NCBI GenBank assembly: GCA_003132505.1 | Contig: PKXY01000031.1 | Span: 180-41,204 of the forward strand | Reading direction: 5' to 3' | DNA: 41,025 nt | Source of the DNA: Solirubrobacterales bacterium | GTDB lineage: Bacteria; Actinomycetota; Thermoleophilia; Solirubrobacterales; Solirubrobacteraceae | Shown: one piece after another, positions 15,309-24,056 of the stretch | Numbering within the stretch: the first letter of the stretch is position 1 | Layout of the letters: each line of letters begins with the position of its first letter | Made by a program: the position numbers and the translations under genes | The notes under the pieces: generated by a model | Told to the model about the DNA's origin: nothing | Database searches by the model: none | Seen by the model: only the letters and a program-made list of their open reading frames with translations

Positions 15309-17028
15309 CGGGGTAGGCACCTTGGCCTGTGGCGTGGCGTTGTGGGTGAGTCCGTGTGGCGTTGCCGCTGTTTACCGATCGCTCCCGACGCACACCGGCG
15401 AGGTAGATCCAGGCGGCGAGGATCAGCAGACCGCCTGTCCACGCTAGGACAGTCGGGACGTCATGTAACCCTTGGTGCACGATCGTGGGCCAGAAGTTGA
15501 CGGTCCAGCCCCACAGGAGCGAGAACGTGATGGAGCCCGTTACGCCCGGGGGTGGCTGAATCACGAGGGCGATCGTTATCCAGGCGGTCAGGGCCGCGAG
15601 CAGGTCGAACGCCCAGCGCGCTATTCGGTACTCGGTGAGGAGAAACAGCAGCGGGAACGCTCCGAACGGGATCAGCCAGATCATGTAGCGCCCAGGGGCT
15701 GAGTCGCCGATGTTCGATCCTTCGATTGTCACGGTGAGTACGTACACGGCTGCGACGAGCAGTGCGAACAGGGCCCAGCGTCCGTAGCGTCGACAGAACA
15801 GCGGGACGGCGCCGAGTGCGAGGACGCCAACCGGGGCGAACGGCAGCGCAGCGGTCCGCGGGTTGAGAAACAGGTCCGTGATTGACCAGTAGGCGCCTAG
15901 CAGGGTCTGTGGCTGGCGAGTCTGTGGCAGTCGAAAAGGGGCTGTGATCCACGGCGACCCATACCACGCCTGGAACGCGATCGCCATCACCGCGGAACTG
16001 GCGATGAACGGTGCGAGAATCGGCAACGCTGCCTTTACGTGTGAGCTGGTCGGCCGTCCGAGCGAGCGGTCGTGAGCGACGGCGCGGACGGTCAGCGCGA
16101 GCACGAGCAGCGCGGACACGAGGAAGAATCGGACGTGCAGCCAGGGCATTGCCGCCGCGGCGCTGGCGCCGATCACGCCGGACGCGACAGTCGGTTTTCG
16201 CGTTAGACAGTCGGCCGCGATCAGCGCGAGTAAGAGCTCGGGTATCTCCGGGTAGATCTGGCTCGCGTAGATAGTCAGTGGGGCGCAGAACGCCGTGCAT
16301 GCCCACACCGCGATCGTGAGGCCGCGCTCCTTTGGCCGGAATCGCCGCAGCAGCCGGTACAGCAGCTGGGCAGCGATCGACGCGAGAACGATGATCTCGA
16401 TGCTCCACGGCCAGCGAGTATCGGCCGGGGCCTGCGACTCAACGAGCTTGACCCACGGCACGCCGGCCGACAGCAGCAATGGCAAGCCGACATTCTCGAC
16501 AAAGATCAGCTTGTGTCTGTTCGTGTACGGGAAGGCGTCGATCCAGAACGTCGGCACCGGGCCGCCGAAAGCGATGTTCGTAAACGCCGGATTGGTATAG
16601 CTGCGGGCCAGATTTCGATCCTGGTCGTAGGCGAGGGTCAACGATTCAAGCTCGTACTGCGGCTGATCCCCGATCGCCAGCGGCTTCATCACCACAAACG
16701 CGCCGAGATAGAGGGCAAAGGCCAGCAACAGCGGACACGATGATCTGGCCAGACGCACCAAACCGCGGCGGCTAGGCCGGGGCACCCAGCCCCGACCTAC
16801 CATCGCGAGCCCGCACAGCACCAAGACGCTCCCGGCCGCCAACAGCCCGAATCGCACCGACGCTACGCCGCCGTCAGTGCCGACATGGAATCGGCCAGCT
16901 ACGAATCCCTCTGCCAACAGAGCAGCCCCGCCAGCCAGGCAGACAGCAGTCCATCGCGCCCGCCCCGCAGTGCCCCCGGCACTGGTGTCCTGTGCGTGCA
17001 TCTCGACACAGTCATCGGCACACCGCAA
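15265..17028 (-). CDS. Large polytopic membrane protein, GT-C glycosyltransferase-like
   Basis: 587 residues with about 12 hydrophobic segments. After TM3 or TM4 the loop AIGDQPQYELESLTLAYDQD resembles the acidic first-loop motif (GDEPHY-like) of actinobacterial GT-C proteins that transfer sugars from polyprenyl phosphate. The loop NIAFGGPVPTFWIDAFPYTN and the later segments IYASQIYPEIPELLLALI, MPWLHVRFFL and GRYMIWLIPFGAFPLLFLL fit the same fold. No specific family name is certain. The start may be ATG 17028 or 17001. The C-terminal 40 residues are polar and lie across the 3' end of gabD. Third-position GC seems lower than in the neighbouring core genes, which may indicate a later arrival. 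Confidence 0.65.
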   Translation of the reverse strand: MRCADDCVEMHAQDTSAGGTAGRARWTAVCLAGGAALLAEGFVAGRFHVGTDGGVASVRFGLLAAGSVLVLCGLAMVGRGWVPRPSRRGLVRLARSSCPLLLAFALYLGAFVVMKPLAIGDQPQYELESLTLAYDQDRNLARSYTNPAFTNIAFGGPVPTFWIDAFPYTNRHKLIFVENVGLPLLLSAGVPWVKLVESQAPADTRWPWSIEIIVLASIAAQLLYRLLRRFRPKERGLTIAVWACTAFCAPLTIYASQIYPEIPELLLALIAADCLTRKPTVASGVIGASAAAAMPWLHVRFFLVSALLVLALTVRAVAHDRSLGRPTSSHVKAALPILAPFIASSAVMAIAFQAWYGSPWITAPFRLPQTRQPQTLLGAYWSITDLFLNPRTAALPFAPVGVLALGAVPLFCRRYGRWALFALLVAAVYVLTVTIEGSNIGDSAPGRYMIWLIPFGAFPLLFLLTEYRIARWAFDLLAALTAWITIALVIQPPPGVTGSITFSLLWGWTVNFWPTIVHQGLHDVPTVLAWTGGLLILAAWIYLAGVRRERSVNSGNATRTHPQRHATGQGAYPATTAAPRTSSRGIR

Positions 17029-17426
17029 CGCCCCTCAAGGATCACGATCAGCCCGCGAGGACGCGCCCCTGGATTCGTGAGCCGGACGACGCAGGGCGTT
17101 CGAGCGGCTAGAGACCTGAGTGCCCACACCGCAGCCGTCGCATGCGCTGTCGACGGACGCGCCTACGCCGATCCGCTCGGCAACGTCCGACTCGTCTCAC
17201 ACGACAAAACCTGGCGGATCGCCTTCCGGATGCTCGCTCCAGCTGTGTCGCTTTTGGGCGAACCCGGCGGTGAGCTCCGTGATCGGATTCACGCGGATGC
17301 GACACTCTGGGCATCGTTGCTTGTTCGTACTTTGTTGCCGGTGGCCGTCGGCGAGGCAACTCGCGCGCTCGACGGCTGGATGTTTGGGACGGAGCGCGTG
17401 TTTGTGGCGCGCGCGCCTGTGTCTAA
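17029..17426 (+). other. 398-bp gap without a convincing gene
   Basis: This lies between the divergent membrane protein and methyltransferase genes. Open frames exist on both strands, and one plus-strand frame runs through the gap, but it continues into the methyltransferase gene in the wrong frame and has mixed third-position use. It presumably holds two divergent promoters; I could not identify them. Confidence 0.4.
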
Positions 17427-18437
17427 ATGCGCGAGAGTTTGCTGCAGGTGTTGCGCTGCCCGCGCTGCCACGCCGGGGCGAGCTTCGCTGTGGAGGCGCA
17501 CGAGCGCGACGCTCGGGAGATCCGTAAGGGCCTCGTCCGTTGTCGGGAGTGTGGGCTGGACCGTTCGATCGAAGGCGGGATCGTCGACCTGCTCTACGAA
17601 CCACCCGACTTTGTCGTGCGCGAAGCGGCGGGCCTCGGGCGCTTCGCCGAAGTCATGCGCGCCGACGGCTGGGATCGCGACCGGATCCTGGCGCTCCCGC
17701 ACGTGCACCTGGAGTACTGGAACGAGCAGGCCCGCGCGATGCGCCAGGTGCTCGTCACGCAGGACTTTCGGGCTGGCGAGCGGATCCTCGATCTCGGCGC
17801 AAACACCTGCTGGGCCAGCAACATCCTCGCGCGCGAGGGGCTCGAGGTCGTCGCGCTCGATATCGCCGCCACCGAGCTCCAGGGCCTGCGGACCGCCGAC
17901 TATTTCCTTGCCGGCGGCGAGGTGTACTTCGAGCGCGTGTTGTCGGTGATGTTCGCCCCGGCGTTAGCCGACGCGAGCTTCGACTACGTGTTCTGCTGCG
18001 AGACGATGCACCACAACCACCCGGAGAACCTGCGCGTCACGATGCGGGAGCTGCACCGCATCCTGCGCCCGGGCGGGCGTCTGCTGATGGTGAGCGAGCC
18101 GCTGCGGTTCCCCCTGCGGCTCAAGCGCGACCACGCGGCCGAGGTCGCCGAGTTCGAGGGCCACGAGCACGTCTACTTCCTGCACCAGTACTGGCGCGCC
18201 GCGCGTGGCGCGGGATTCCGCGTCGGCTTCCCGGGCGTGTGGGCGACCGCCGACGGGCTGCGTCGCGGTGACCGCGAGGTGCCGCCGCCCCGCGGGCACC
18301 TCGTGCCATTGAAGACCTTCCTGCGCCGCCACGCCGCCGGGCGGTGGGTCATACGCGCCTATCGCATCGCCTACTACTGGTGGAAGCACCTGATCATCGG
18401 CGACGCCAGCTTCGACATGTTCTGCGAGAAGAGCTAA
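17427..18437 (+). CDS. SAM-dependent methyltransferase with N-terminal zinc ribbon
   Basis: 336 residues. Residues 8-60 are a Trm112-like ribbon: LRCPRCHAG, then VRCREC, two CxxC knuckles that should hold zinc. Residues about 110-240 are a class I methyltransferase domain: motif I ERILDLGANTCWASNIL, acidic end of strand 2 VVALDIA, FDYVFCCETMHHNHPENL and LHRILRPGGRLLMVSEP. The C-terminal 90 residues are basic and aromatic (RIAYYWWKHLIIGD) and may touch membrane or a large substrate. The arrangement resembles methyltransferases found in cell-surface glycan clusters; the substrate is unknown. It is a single gene facing away from the GT-C-like protein. Confidence 0.85.
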   Translation: MRESLLQVLRCPRCHAGASFAVEAHERDAREIRKGLVRCRECGLDRSIEGGIVDLLYEPPDFVVREAAGLGRFAEVMRADGWDRDRILALPHVHLEYWNEQARAMRQVLVTQDFRAGERILDLGANTCWASNILAREGLEVVALDIAATELQGLRTADYFLAGGEVYFERVLSVMFAPALADASFDYVFCCETMHHNHPENLRVTMRELHRILRPGGRLLMVSEPLRFPLRLKRDHAAEVAEFEGHEHVYFLHQYWRAARGAGFRVGFPGVWATADGLRRGDREVPPPRGHLVPLKTFLRRHAAGRWVIRAYRIAYYWWKHLIIGDASFDMFCEKS

Positions 18438-18457
18438 ACGCCACACCCGAAAGCAGT

Positions 18458-18478
18458 TGAGAGCGAGCTTCGCTCTCA
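18458..18478 (+). terminator. Hairpin after the methyltransferase gene
   Basis: TGAGAGCGA (18458-18466) pairs perfectly with TCGCTCTCA (18470-18478) around a 3-nt loop, 20 nt past the stop. It has no T-run, so a terminator in the broad actinobacterial sense is likely but not certain. Confidence 0.5.
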
Positions 18479-18721
18479 CACCGGCTCAGTGTCGCGTTGT
18501 GAGACCAGCGACAACCTGAGATCACACGGGTGCGGTAGCGAGGTCCCAGCCACGGCGGGCACTCCGCCGGCCGGCGATGGAGTCATCCCCCTGGGCCCGG
18601 ACGCAGCGCGCTCACCCATTCCGTCATCGGGATGAGCCCCAGCCGAAGCTGGCTTCTACTGCCGTTCGACGAGCGATTTGAAGTTGTGGAGACCCCTTCG
18701 AGGCTCTTGGCATTCATGCGT

Positions 18722-20311
18722 TTAACGATGAATAGGACTCCGGCTCGCGAACATCTCGTTCATTGCGGCAATCAGCGCTCGCCGTGTCACCTTGGGCGCG
18801 GTGACTGGAAGTGCGCGGTAGGAGAAGACGGAGTGTAGGACGAGAGTGAGCACCTGGTGACCGGTGTGCGTGAACTCGCTGATGACGGGATCGCCGCCCC
18901 AGTCGATGAGCCAGTCGCCTTCCGGCAGGAGCGTGGCGCTGCCGCAGCAGGTCGAGGTATGGATGGAGGGGTCGGTGATCTGGTTGATGAGCGTCGCGGT
19001 GTGCGGGCCCAGGCGGTAGCTGACGGCGCGCGGGGGACGACGGGCGCGCGTGCCGTTGTCGAACAGGGTCAACGTGCCGTTGGCAAGAATGCGCGCGTCG
19101 TGCTGCCCGCCGAAGTCGCCGTAGGGGTCCCCGACGAACTTCAGACTCTCGCCCGGGACCTCGGTACCGCCCAGCTTCCAGTTGATTTTGCCGGTCGCCA
19201 TCGAGATGCTGTAGACGGCGTCGAGATGGCGCGCGGAGAAGACGATGTCGCATGTGGCCGGCGAGGTCTTCGTCGGAGCGACCGCGCAGCCTCCCGTCTC
19301 GATCATCTGGATCGAATTCATGTGGATGATGTCGTAGGCCTTCTTTCCTTTCCAGCTGCCCGGCGAGTGAGCGAACCCCCAGTCGGTCTCGCTCGGTTTG
19401 ATGTGGTTCGCGGTGTCCCACGACCACAGCAGCTTGCCGCTCGGCGTGACCTCCTGGATGATCGAGTCGACCACGATGCCGGGTTGGTGGCGGCCGCCGT
19501 AGGGGGCGAGGCTCGGCACCGAGCTCGGGGCATTGGCGATCAGCAGGAAGTCGCCGTTGGCGAGTTCTTGGAGGTCGTGCAGGTTGGCGCCGACCTCGCC
19601 GTGGCCGTCGCTGGTGGACGCGGTAAGGGTGTCGACGAGGCTGCCGTTGAGCTTGCGGATCGTGTCGTAGCCCTCGTTGGTGTCGCCGGAGATCGTTCCC
19701 GCGTTCCACCAGGCGACGTCGCCGTCGGGCAGGACGCTGGCGTTGGTGGTGTCGCCGCTCGGTGACCGCATCCACCAGACGGGAGTGCCGTGACTGTCGG
19801 TGATGACGTTGTAAGGACCCTGATCGGGGCCGAAGATGATCCACCTCGCCGCGGGCAGGCCGGAGCCGTGCACCGTCCAGCGCGGGAAGTCGAGCGGCGT
19901 GCAGCGCACATCGTGCGTGACACTGCCGGACGAGCCGCCGACGGTGAACGTGAACGCTTCGCCGGCTTGCAGGCGAAGCCGCCGCTCGATGCTGCCGCGC
20001 AGCGGTGGCCCGCCGTCGATCGACAGAGTCTCGCGGCGGGGCACGCTCGCCCTAACCGTCACCGCTCCCTGCGGCTCGCATGCGACCGTGTAGTCGAGCA
20101 GCGCCGCCTGGTAGGCGGGCATCAGGCTCGGCGTGGCGGTAAGCCGCAGCGCCGGGCCAGCGCCCGACGCGCCGGCCTCACTCGCTGGCGCCTGTGCGCT
20201 CTCCGCGACGGGCCACCACCGCGAGGTGACGGACCCGGGCGAACTCGCCGCGCTCGCACCGATCGCGACGACGGCAAGGCACAGCGTGCGCCAGCGGGCG
20301 CCGGCGCTCAC
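18722..20311 (-). CDS. Secreted arylsulfotransferase-like (ASST) protein
   Basis: 529 residues from GTG 20311, with a signal peptide (residues 1-25; RTLCLAVVAIGASAA core). Residues about 55-125 form a beta-rich N-domain. The rest is a beta-propeller of the Arylsulfotran_2 type: WIIFGPDQGPYNVITDSHG, NLHDLQELANGDFLLIANAP, IIHMNSIQMIE, DIVFSARHLDAVYSISMATG, WKLGG, and GGQHDARILANGTLTLFDNG. The His residues in HDLQEL, HMNS, ARHLD and QHDAR sit where the family keeps its active-site histidines. Known ASSTs move sulfate between phenols in the periplasm, but many distant members are uncharacterised, so activity is inferred only. Cys pairs are visible (VACEPQ, VRCTP, TSTCCGS). It has no obvious operon partner. 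Confidence 0.82.
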   Translation of the reverse strand: MSAGARWRTLCLAVVAIGASAASSPGSVTSRWWPVAESAQAPASEAGASGAGPALRLTATPSLMPAYQAALLDYTVACEPQGAVTVRASVPRRETLSIDGGPPLRGSIERRLRLQAGEAFTFTVGGSSGSVTHDVRCTPLDFPRWTVHGSGLPAARWIIFGPDQGPYNVITDSHGTPVWWMRSPSGDTTNASVLPDGDVAWWNAGTISGDTNEGYDTIRKLNGSLVDTLTASTSDGHGEVGANLHDLQELANGDFLLIANAPSSVPSLAPYGGRHQPGIVVDSIIQEVTPSGKLLWSWDTANHIKPSETDWGFAHSPGSWKGKKAYDIIHMNSIQMIETGGCAVAPTKTSPATCDIVFSARHLDAVYSISMATGKINWKLGGTEVPGESLKFVGDPYGDFGGQHDARILANGTLTLFDNGTRARRPPRAVSYRLGPHTATLINQITDPSIHTSTCCGSATLLPEGDWLIDWGGDPVISEFTHTGHQVLTLVLHSVFSYRALPVTAPKVTRRALIAAMNEMFASRSPIHR

Positions 20312-20470
20312 GCGTGCGAATCGCTGGCTGCGCGCATCGTGAATCCACGCTCCGGGGCCCCGCTACGTCTGACCGGCCACGCGGATGGCGCTGCTCCCTC
20401 ATCTGGGGCCACTGTATGAACCCTATCCCGCAACTGAAGCACGCAACCCGCCAACTGCGACGGGGCCAGG

Positions 20471-20563
20471 CGTCCCGCAGCGCGCCGCCGGGGTGTTCGA
20501 TTTCAAAACCCACGACATTCCGCAGCGACGCGCGGCGCGTTCGGTTTGAAACCCCCTTACGAC
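20471..20563. repeat. Two tandem imperfect 46-47 bp repeats
   Basis: Unit 1 (20471-20516) and unit 2 (20517-20563) align along their length: both contain CCGCAGCG, then a GC stretch, then GTTCG, TTT, AAA and a run of C before ending in ACGAC. There are scattered mismatches and small gaps. Two copies only, with no spacers. Confidence 0.6.
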
Positions 20564-20592
20564 CTATCCCCTGCCGTCGTAGCGGGGATAGG
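20563..20592. other. Hairpin abutting the tandem repeat
   Basis: CCTATCCCC (20563-20571) and GGGGATAGG (20584-20592) form a perfect 9-bp stem with a 12-nt loop; the left arm begins at the last base of the repeat. It is followed by a G-run. Orientation and role are unknown. Confidence 0.55.
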
Positions 20593-20813
20593 AGGGGGGA
20601 GGCCCCCGGCGGGCGGAAACCCCGCTCGCATTCCATGCCTCGACCGGCAGTTCCCTTCGCGGCCGCGTGGGAGTAGACGCGTGGGGGGCGGTGCTTTCGT
20701 ATCTGCGCGACAAACCCTCGTAGGCGAAGCGAGTGCGGCGACTTGACTACTCGGGGCGTGCAGTGGTGCTCGCGCGAGGCTCTAACCCGGCCGTGTGCCC
20801 TCGCAGGCCGAGG

Positions 20814-21083
20814 TCAATCGAGGTTGTCGAGGATCTCGTTCGCGCGCGTCCACTGCTCAGGCGGCACGACGAGATACACATCGCCGCGCCCAAACCGGTC
20901 GAGCGGGTGGTCCGCGGTGCACTCTGCCCCGACGCCCATGCTGCGGAGTTGGTCGCGCCAGGCGATCGCCGTCGTCTGGTCCTCGAAGGTGCTCACCGTC
21001 TCCCAGCCTTCGAGCCGCGGGTCGCCGACCGACACCGCTGGCTGCCTGTTGCCGCGACGCTTCTGTGGCCACGACATCGGCAC
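20814..21083 (-). CDS. DUF2007-like small protein
   Basis: 89 residues from GTG 21083, chosen because TAGGCT lies 6 nt upstream. The pattern WETVSTFEDQTTAIAWRDQL, then a middle section, then DVYLVVPPEQWTRANEILDNL fits the DUF2007 fold (a ferredoxin-like module of about 70 residues, called a putative signal-transducing protein). The basic N-terminal 25 residues are extra. No function is established. It stands alone, divergent from the histidine kinase 250 bp away. Confidence 0.65.
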   Translation of the reverse strand: MPMSWPQKRRGNRQPAVSVGDPRLEGWETVSTFEDQTTAIAWRDQLRSMGVGAECTADHPLDRFGRGDVYLVVPPEQWTRANEILDNLD

Positions 21084-21089
21084 CGTGGC

Positions 21090-21095
21090 AGCCTA
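21090..21095 (-). promoter_or_regulatory. Candidate -10 hexamer for the DUF2007-like gene
   Basis: TAGGCT on the minus strand followed by 6 nt and GTG 21083; identical spacing to the siroheme-pathway gene. Confidence 0.45.
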
Positions 21096-21331
21096 CGCCT
21101 CGACCCTGCTCCCAGGTCGCGCTGGCCGTGCGCCGTCTCCGTGCCTTCCGTGGACTGCGGCCTGTCCGCAAACCCGTGAGCATCCCCCCGGTCCAGGTGT
21201 CCGAATGATCGGCCGGATCGGACCACCGGCCGGGGCCGACATGGCGTCAGCCACGATCGGTAGGCACGAGTTCGCGTCGGCCGTGTGTTGGTCGTGGCTC
21301 AAGCTGAGCGTGATTTCGTCGATACAGTGGC

Positions 21332-23998
21332 ATGGCTGCACGGCCCGCCCTACCTTTGGCGCGTGGGCACGTCCAAGTGGCTGCAAGCGTGCCGTCAGGC
21401 GATCGCGTGGATAAAGCAGTCTGGACCGCCTTTGCGCTGCTAGGCGTCCTGCTCGCGGCCTATCTGGGCGTCATGATCTTTCGTCGCTCGTGGCAGTTTT
21501 CGCCGTGGCTGGATGGATGGCTTGTTCTCGCTTTTGAGTTCGCTGCCTGTGCGCTTTGCGTAGCGAGCGGGCTTCGCCGGCGCAGGCATAGGTGGGTGGC
21601 TTTCGCGCTGGGTGCTGCCTGTCTGGCGTGGACGCTCGGCGACGTGGTGATAACACTCCAATCGCTGGGAGGCGCGACACCGCCGACACTGTCCGGCGCC
21701 GATGCGTTCTATTTGGGCACGTTCCCTCTCGCGTTGGTCGCGCTCGTCCTGTTTGTGCGCAGCGAGATCACTCTGGGAGATGCGGTGAACTGGCTGGACG
21801 GCGCCATCGCGGGTCTCGGAATGGCTGCGGTGTGTTCGCTGTTTGCATTCCGCGGCATCGAGCATCTGGCTGGGGGCGCTTCGCTTGCCGTCGCCACCAA
21901 CCTGGGCATTCCGGTCGCAGACCTGTTGCTGTTGGGTATCGTCGCCGGCAGCACCGTGTTCGTCGCGAGCCCAAGACGGGCGACGCTTGTGCTGATTGCG
22001 ATCGGCTTCGCCGTCACCGCCGCCGGGGATACGATCAACTTCGTGCAGCCGGGCGGCGGGGCGTCGCAGTTCAGCAACGTTCTCAACGCCGTGGCATGGC
22101 CGTTCGGGATCCTGCTGTTCGCGATGTCGATGTGGGTGGCCGAGCAGGGATCCGATCGATTGGCCTTGCGACGTATCTCGGGATTCGGCTTACCTGGGCT
22201 CATCGCCGCTTCGAGTCTTGGCATCCTTGTTCTCGACAACTGGTACCACGTTGGATCGCTCGCGGTCATCCTGGCGGCGATCACACTGGCGCTCGCAGGC
22301 GTGCGGCTCGCGTTTCGGCCCGCTTTGCGGATCGCTCGCGCTCAGCTACGCTCGAGCGAGGAGCGCTACCGGCTGCTCTTCGAGCAGAACCCACTGCCAA
22401 TGGTGACCTACGACCGCCAGACGCTGCAGATCGTCGCGGCCAGCAACGCGATGGTCGCCGGCTACGGCTATTCCTTTGACGAGCTCCACGCGATGACGAC
22501 CACGGAACTCCAGGCGCCGGAGGACGTCGCCTCGCTCGCCGATCCCGTGACCAATCCGAGCGGACAAGGGACCGGACCTGCCGCACAGGCCTGCGCGCCT
22601 AGCCGCCATCAACGCAAGGACGGAACGATCATCGACGTCGAGGTCACCAGCAACAACGTGAATATCGACGCGCGCGAATGCACAATCGCGCTCTTCAACG
22701 ACGTGACCGAGCGCAACAACATCGCCGCTGAGGCCGCGCTCGCACACGATCAGGTGGTTGAGGCATCGAACATGAAGTCAGCGTTCCTGGCCAACGTGAG
22801 CCACGAGGTCCGCACCCCGATGAACGGTGTGATCGGGATGACCGAACTGCTGTTGCAGACCAAGCTTGACAAGGAGCAACGCGAATACGCTGCGCAGATC
22901 GAGCGGTCCAGCGAGCACATGCTCGCGATCGTCAACGACATTCTCGACATCTCGAAGATCGAGACCGGCCACCTCGCCCTCGACATCACCGACTTCGACC
23001 TTGCCGGAACGATCAAGGAAACCTGTTCAGCCGCCGCCACGCTTGCCACAGCAAAAGGCCTGCGCCTCGATCTGCAGATCGACAGCGACGTACCCACACG
23101 CGCGCGAGGCGACGGACGACGGCTACAGCAGGTCCTCGCGAACCTGCTCGCCAACGCAGTCAAGTTCACATCGGCCGGCACGGTCGCCGTCCACGTCAGC
23201 GCCACACCCAGCCTACGCGGCAGGACCGAAGTGCATGTGATGGTCGCCGACAGCGGCATCGGCATTGAGCTCGAAACCCTCGAACGCATGTTCGAGCCGT
23301 TCACCCAAGCCGACGTCTCAACAACACGACTCTACGGCGGCACCGGACTGGGCCTCGCGATCGCCCGCGAAATCATCGAACTGATGGGCGGCACGATCAC
23401 GGCCGACAGCCAACCCGGGCACGGCAGCACCTTTCGGTTTGCAGTACACCTGGAAGCCCCAGCCGCTCTCAACGGGTCCCTCGCGCCAAGCCCTGGCCGG
23501 AGCAGCACGCCAGCACCCGCGTGGCCAACCCCGCCGCTTGTGCTGGTCGCGGAGGACAGCCCCGTCAACCAGATTGTCGCTACTCGCGTACTCGAGCGCT
23601 GCGGTTGCCGCGTCGAAGTCGTGGCAGACGGCCGCGAAGCTCTCCGCGCTCTGGCCACCCGACACTACGACGCCGTACTGATGGACTGCCAGATGCCGAA
23701 CATCGACGGCTATGACGCGACCGTCGAGTTACGCCGCGCCGAGAAGGGCGCCCGACACACGCCCGTGATCGCGATGACCGCCCAGGCAATGGAGGGCGAT
23801 CGCGAACGATGCATCAACGCTGGCATGGACGATTACATCAGCAAACCCGTGCGGCACGCCGACCTCATCAACGCGTTGCGGCGGTGGATCCCACAGCACG
23901 CCGATCCATCCACCCAGCCGCCGCTCAACGGAAACTATTCGGGTCAGACCGACGAATCGGCCCCCGTACCATCGAGCACAGTGGTTTCCGCGATCTGA
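21332..23998 (+). CDS. Membrane-bound hybrid histidine kinase (PAS-HisKA-HATPase-receiver)
   Basis: Up to 888 residues. Residues about 30-335 contain 8-9 hydrophobic segments forming a membrane sensor; a PAS domain follows (342-465, EERYRLLFEQNPLPMVTYDR onward). HisKA has phosphoacceptor His491 in LANVSHEVRTPMNGVIGM; the ATPase domain has the N box LANLLANAVKF (about 600), DSGIGIE and the GGTGLGLAIAREI G box. The C-terminal receiver (735-855) has the acidic pair in LVAEDSPVNQ, phospho-Asp785 in LMDCQMP and the Lys in YISKPV. It resembles BarA/LuxQ-type kinases that pass phosphate to an Hpt protein, but no Hpt or regulator gene is adjacent. The start is uncertain: ATG 21332, GTG 21377 and GTG 21389 are all in frame before the first membrane segment. 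Confidence 0.9.
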   Translation: MAARPALPLARGHVQVAASVPSGDRVDKAVWTAFALLGVLLAAYLGVMIFRRSWQFSPWLDGWLVLAFEFAACALCVASGLRRRRHRWVAFALGAACLAWTLGDVVITLQSLGGATPPTLSGADAFYLGTFPLALVALVLFVRSEITLGDAVNWLDGAIAGLGMAAVCSLFAFRGIEHLAGGASLAVATNLGIPVADLLLLGIVAGSTVFVASPRRATLVLIAIGFAVTAAGDTINFVQPGGGASQFSNVLNAVAWPFGILLFAMSMWVAEQGSDRLALRRISGFGLPGLIAASSLGILVLDNWYHVGSLAVILAAITLALAGVRLAFRPALRIARAQLRSSEERYRLLFEQNPLPMVTYDRQTLQIVAASNAMVAGYGYSFDELHAMTTTELQAPEDVASLADPVTNPSGQGTGPAAQACAPSRHQRKDGTIIDVEVTSNNVNIDARECTIALFNDVTERNNIAAEAALAHDQVVEASNMKSAFLANVSHEVRTPMNGVIGMTELLLQTKLDKEQREYAAQIERSSEHMLAIVNDILDISKIETGHLALDITDFDLAGTIKETCSAAATLATAKGLRLDLQIDSDVPTRARGDGRRLQQVLANLLANAVKFTSAGTVAVHVSATPSLRGRTEVHVMVADSGIGIELETLERMFEPFTQADVSTTRLYGGTGLGLAIAREIIELMGGTITADSQPGHGSTFRFAVHLEAPAALNGSLAPSPGRSSTPAPAWPTPPLVLVAEDSPVNQIVATRVLERCGCRVEVVADGREALRALATRHYDAVLMDCQMPNIDGYDATVELRRAEKGARHTPVIAMTAQAMEGDRERCINAGMDDYISKPVRHADLINALRRWIPQHADPSTQPPLNGNYSGQTDESAPVPSSTVVSAI

Positions 23999-24056
23999 CT
24001 GTAGCGCCCTTCGTGGAAATAGAAGCGATCGCCCAGCGACGAGCCGTCCACCCGAC

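Larger units (their letters stand above)
20312..20813. other. 502-bp non-coding gap
   Basis: The longest gene-free stretch of the window, between the arylsulfotransferase-like gene and a small minus-strand gene. It contains a tandem 46-bp imperfect repeat and a 9-bp-stem hairpin (listed separately). No open frame in it looks coding. Confidence 0.5.

Noticed and set aside
16885..17949. Plus-strand 354-codon frame crossing the 17.0-17.4 kb gap
   Set aside because: Overlaps both the membrane protein and the methyltransferase in wrong frames; its unique part has mixed third positions and no motif.
20471..20563. CRISPR-like repeat
   Set aside because: Only two imperfect units with no spacer between them and no cas genes in the window.
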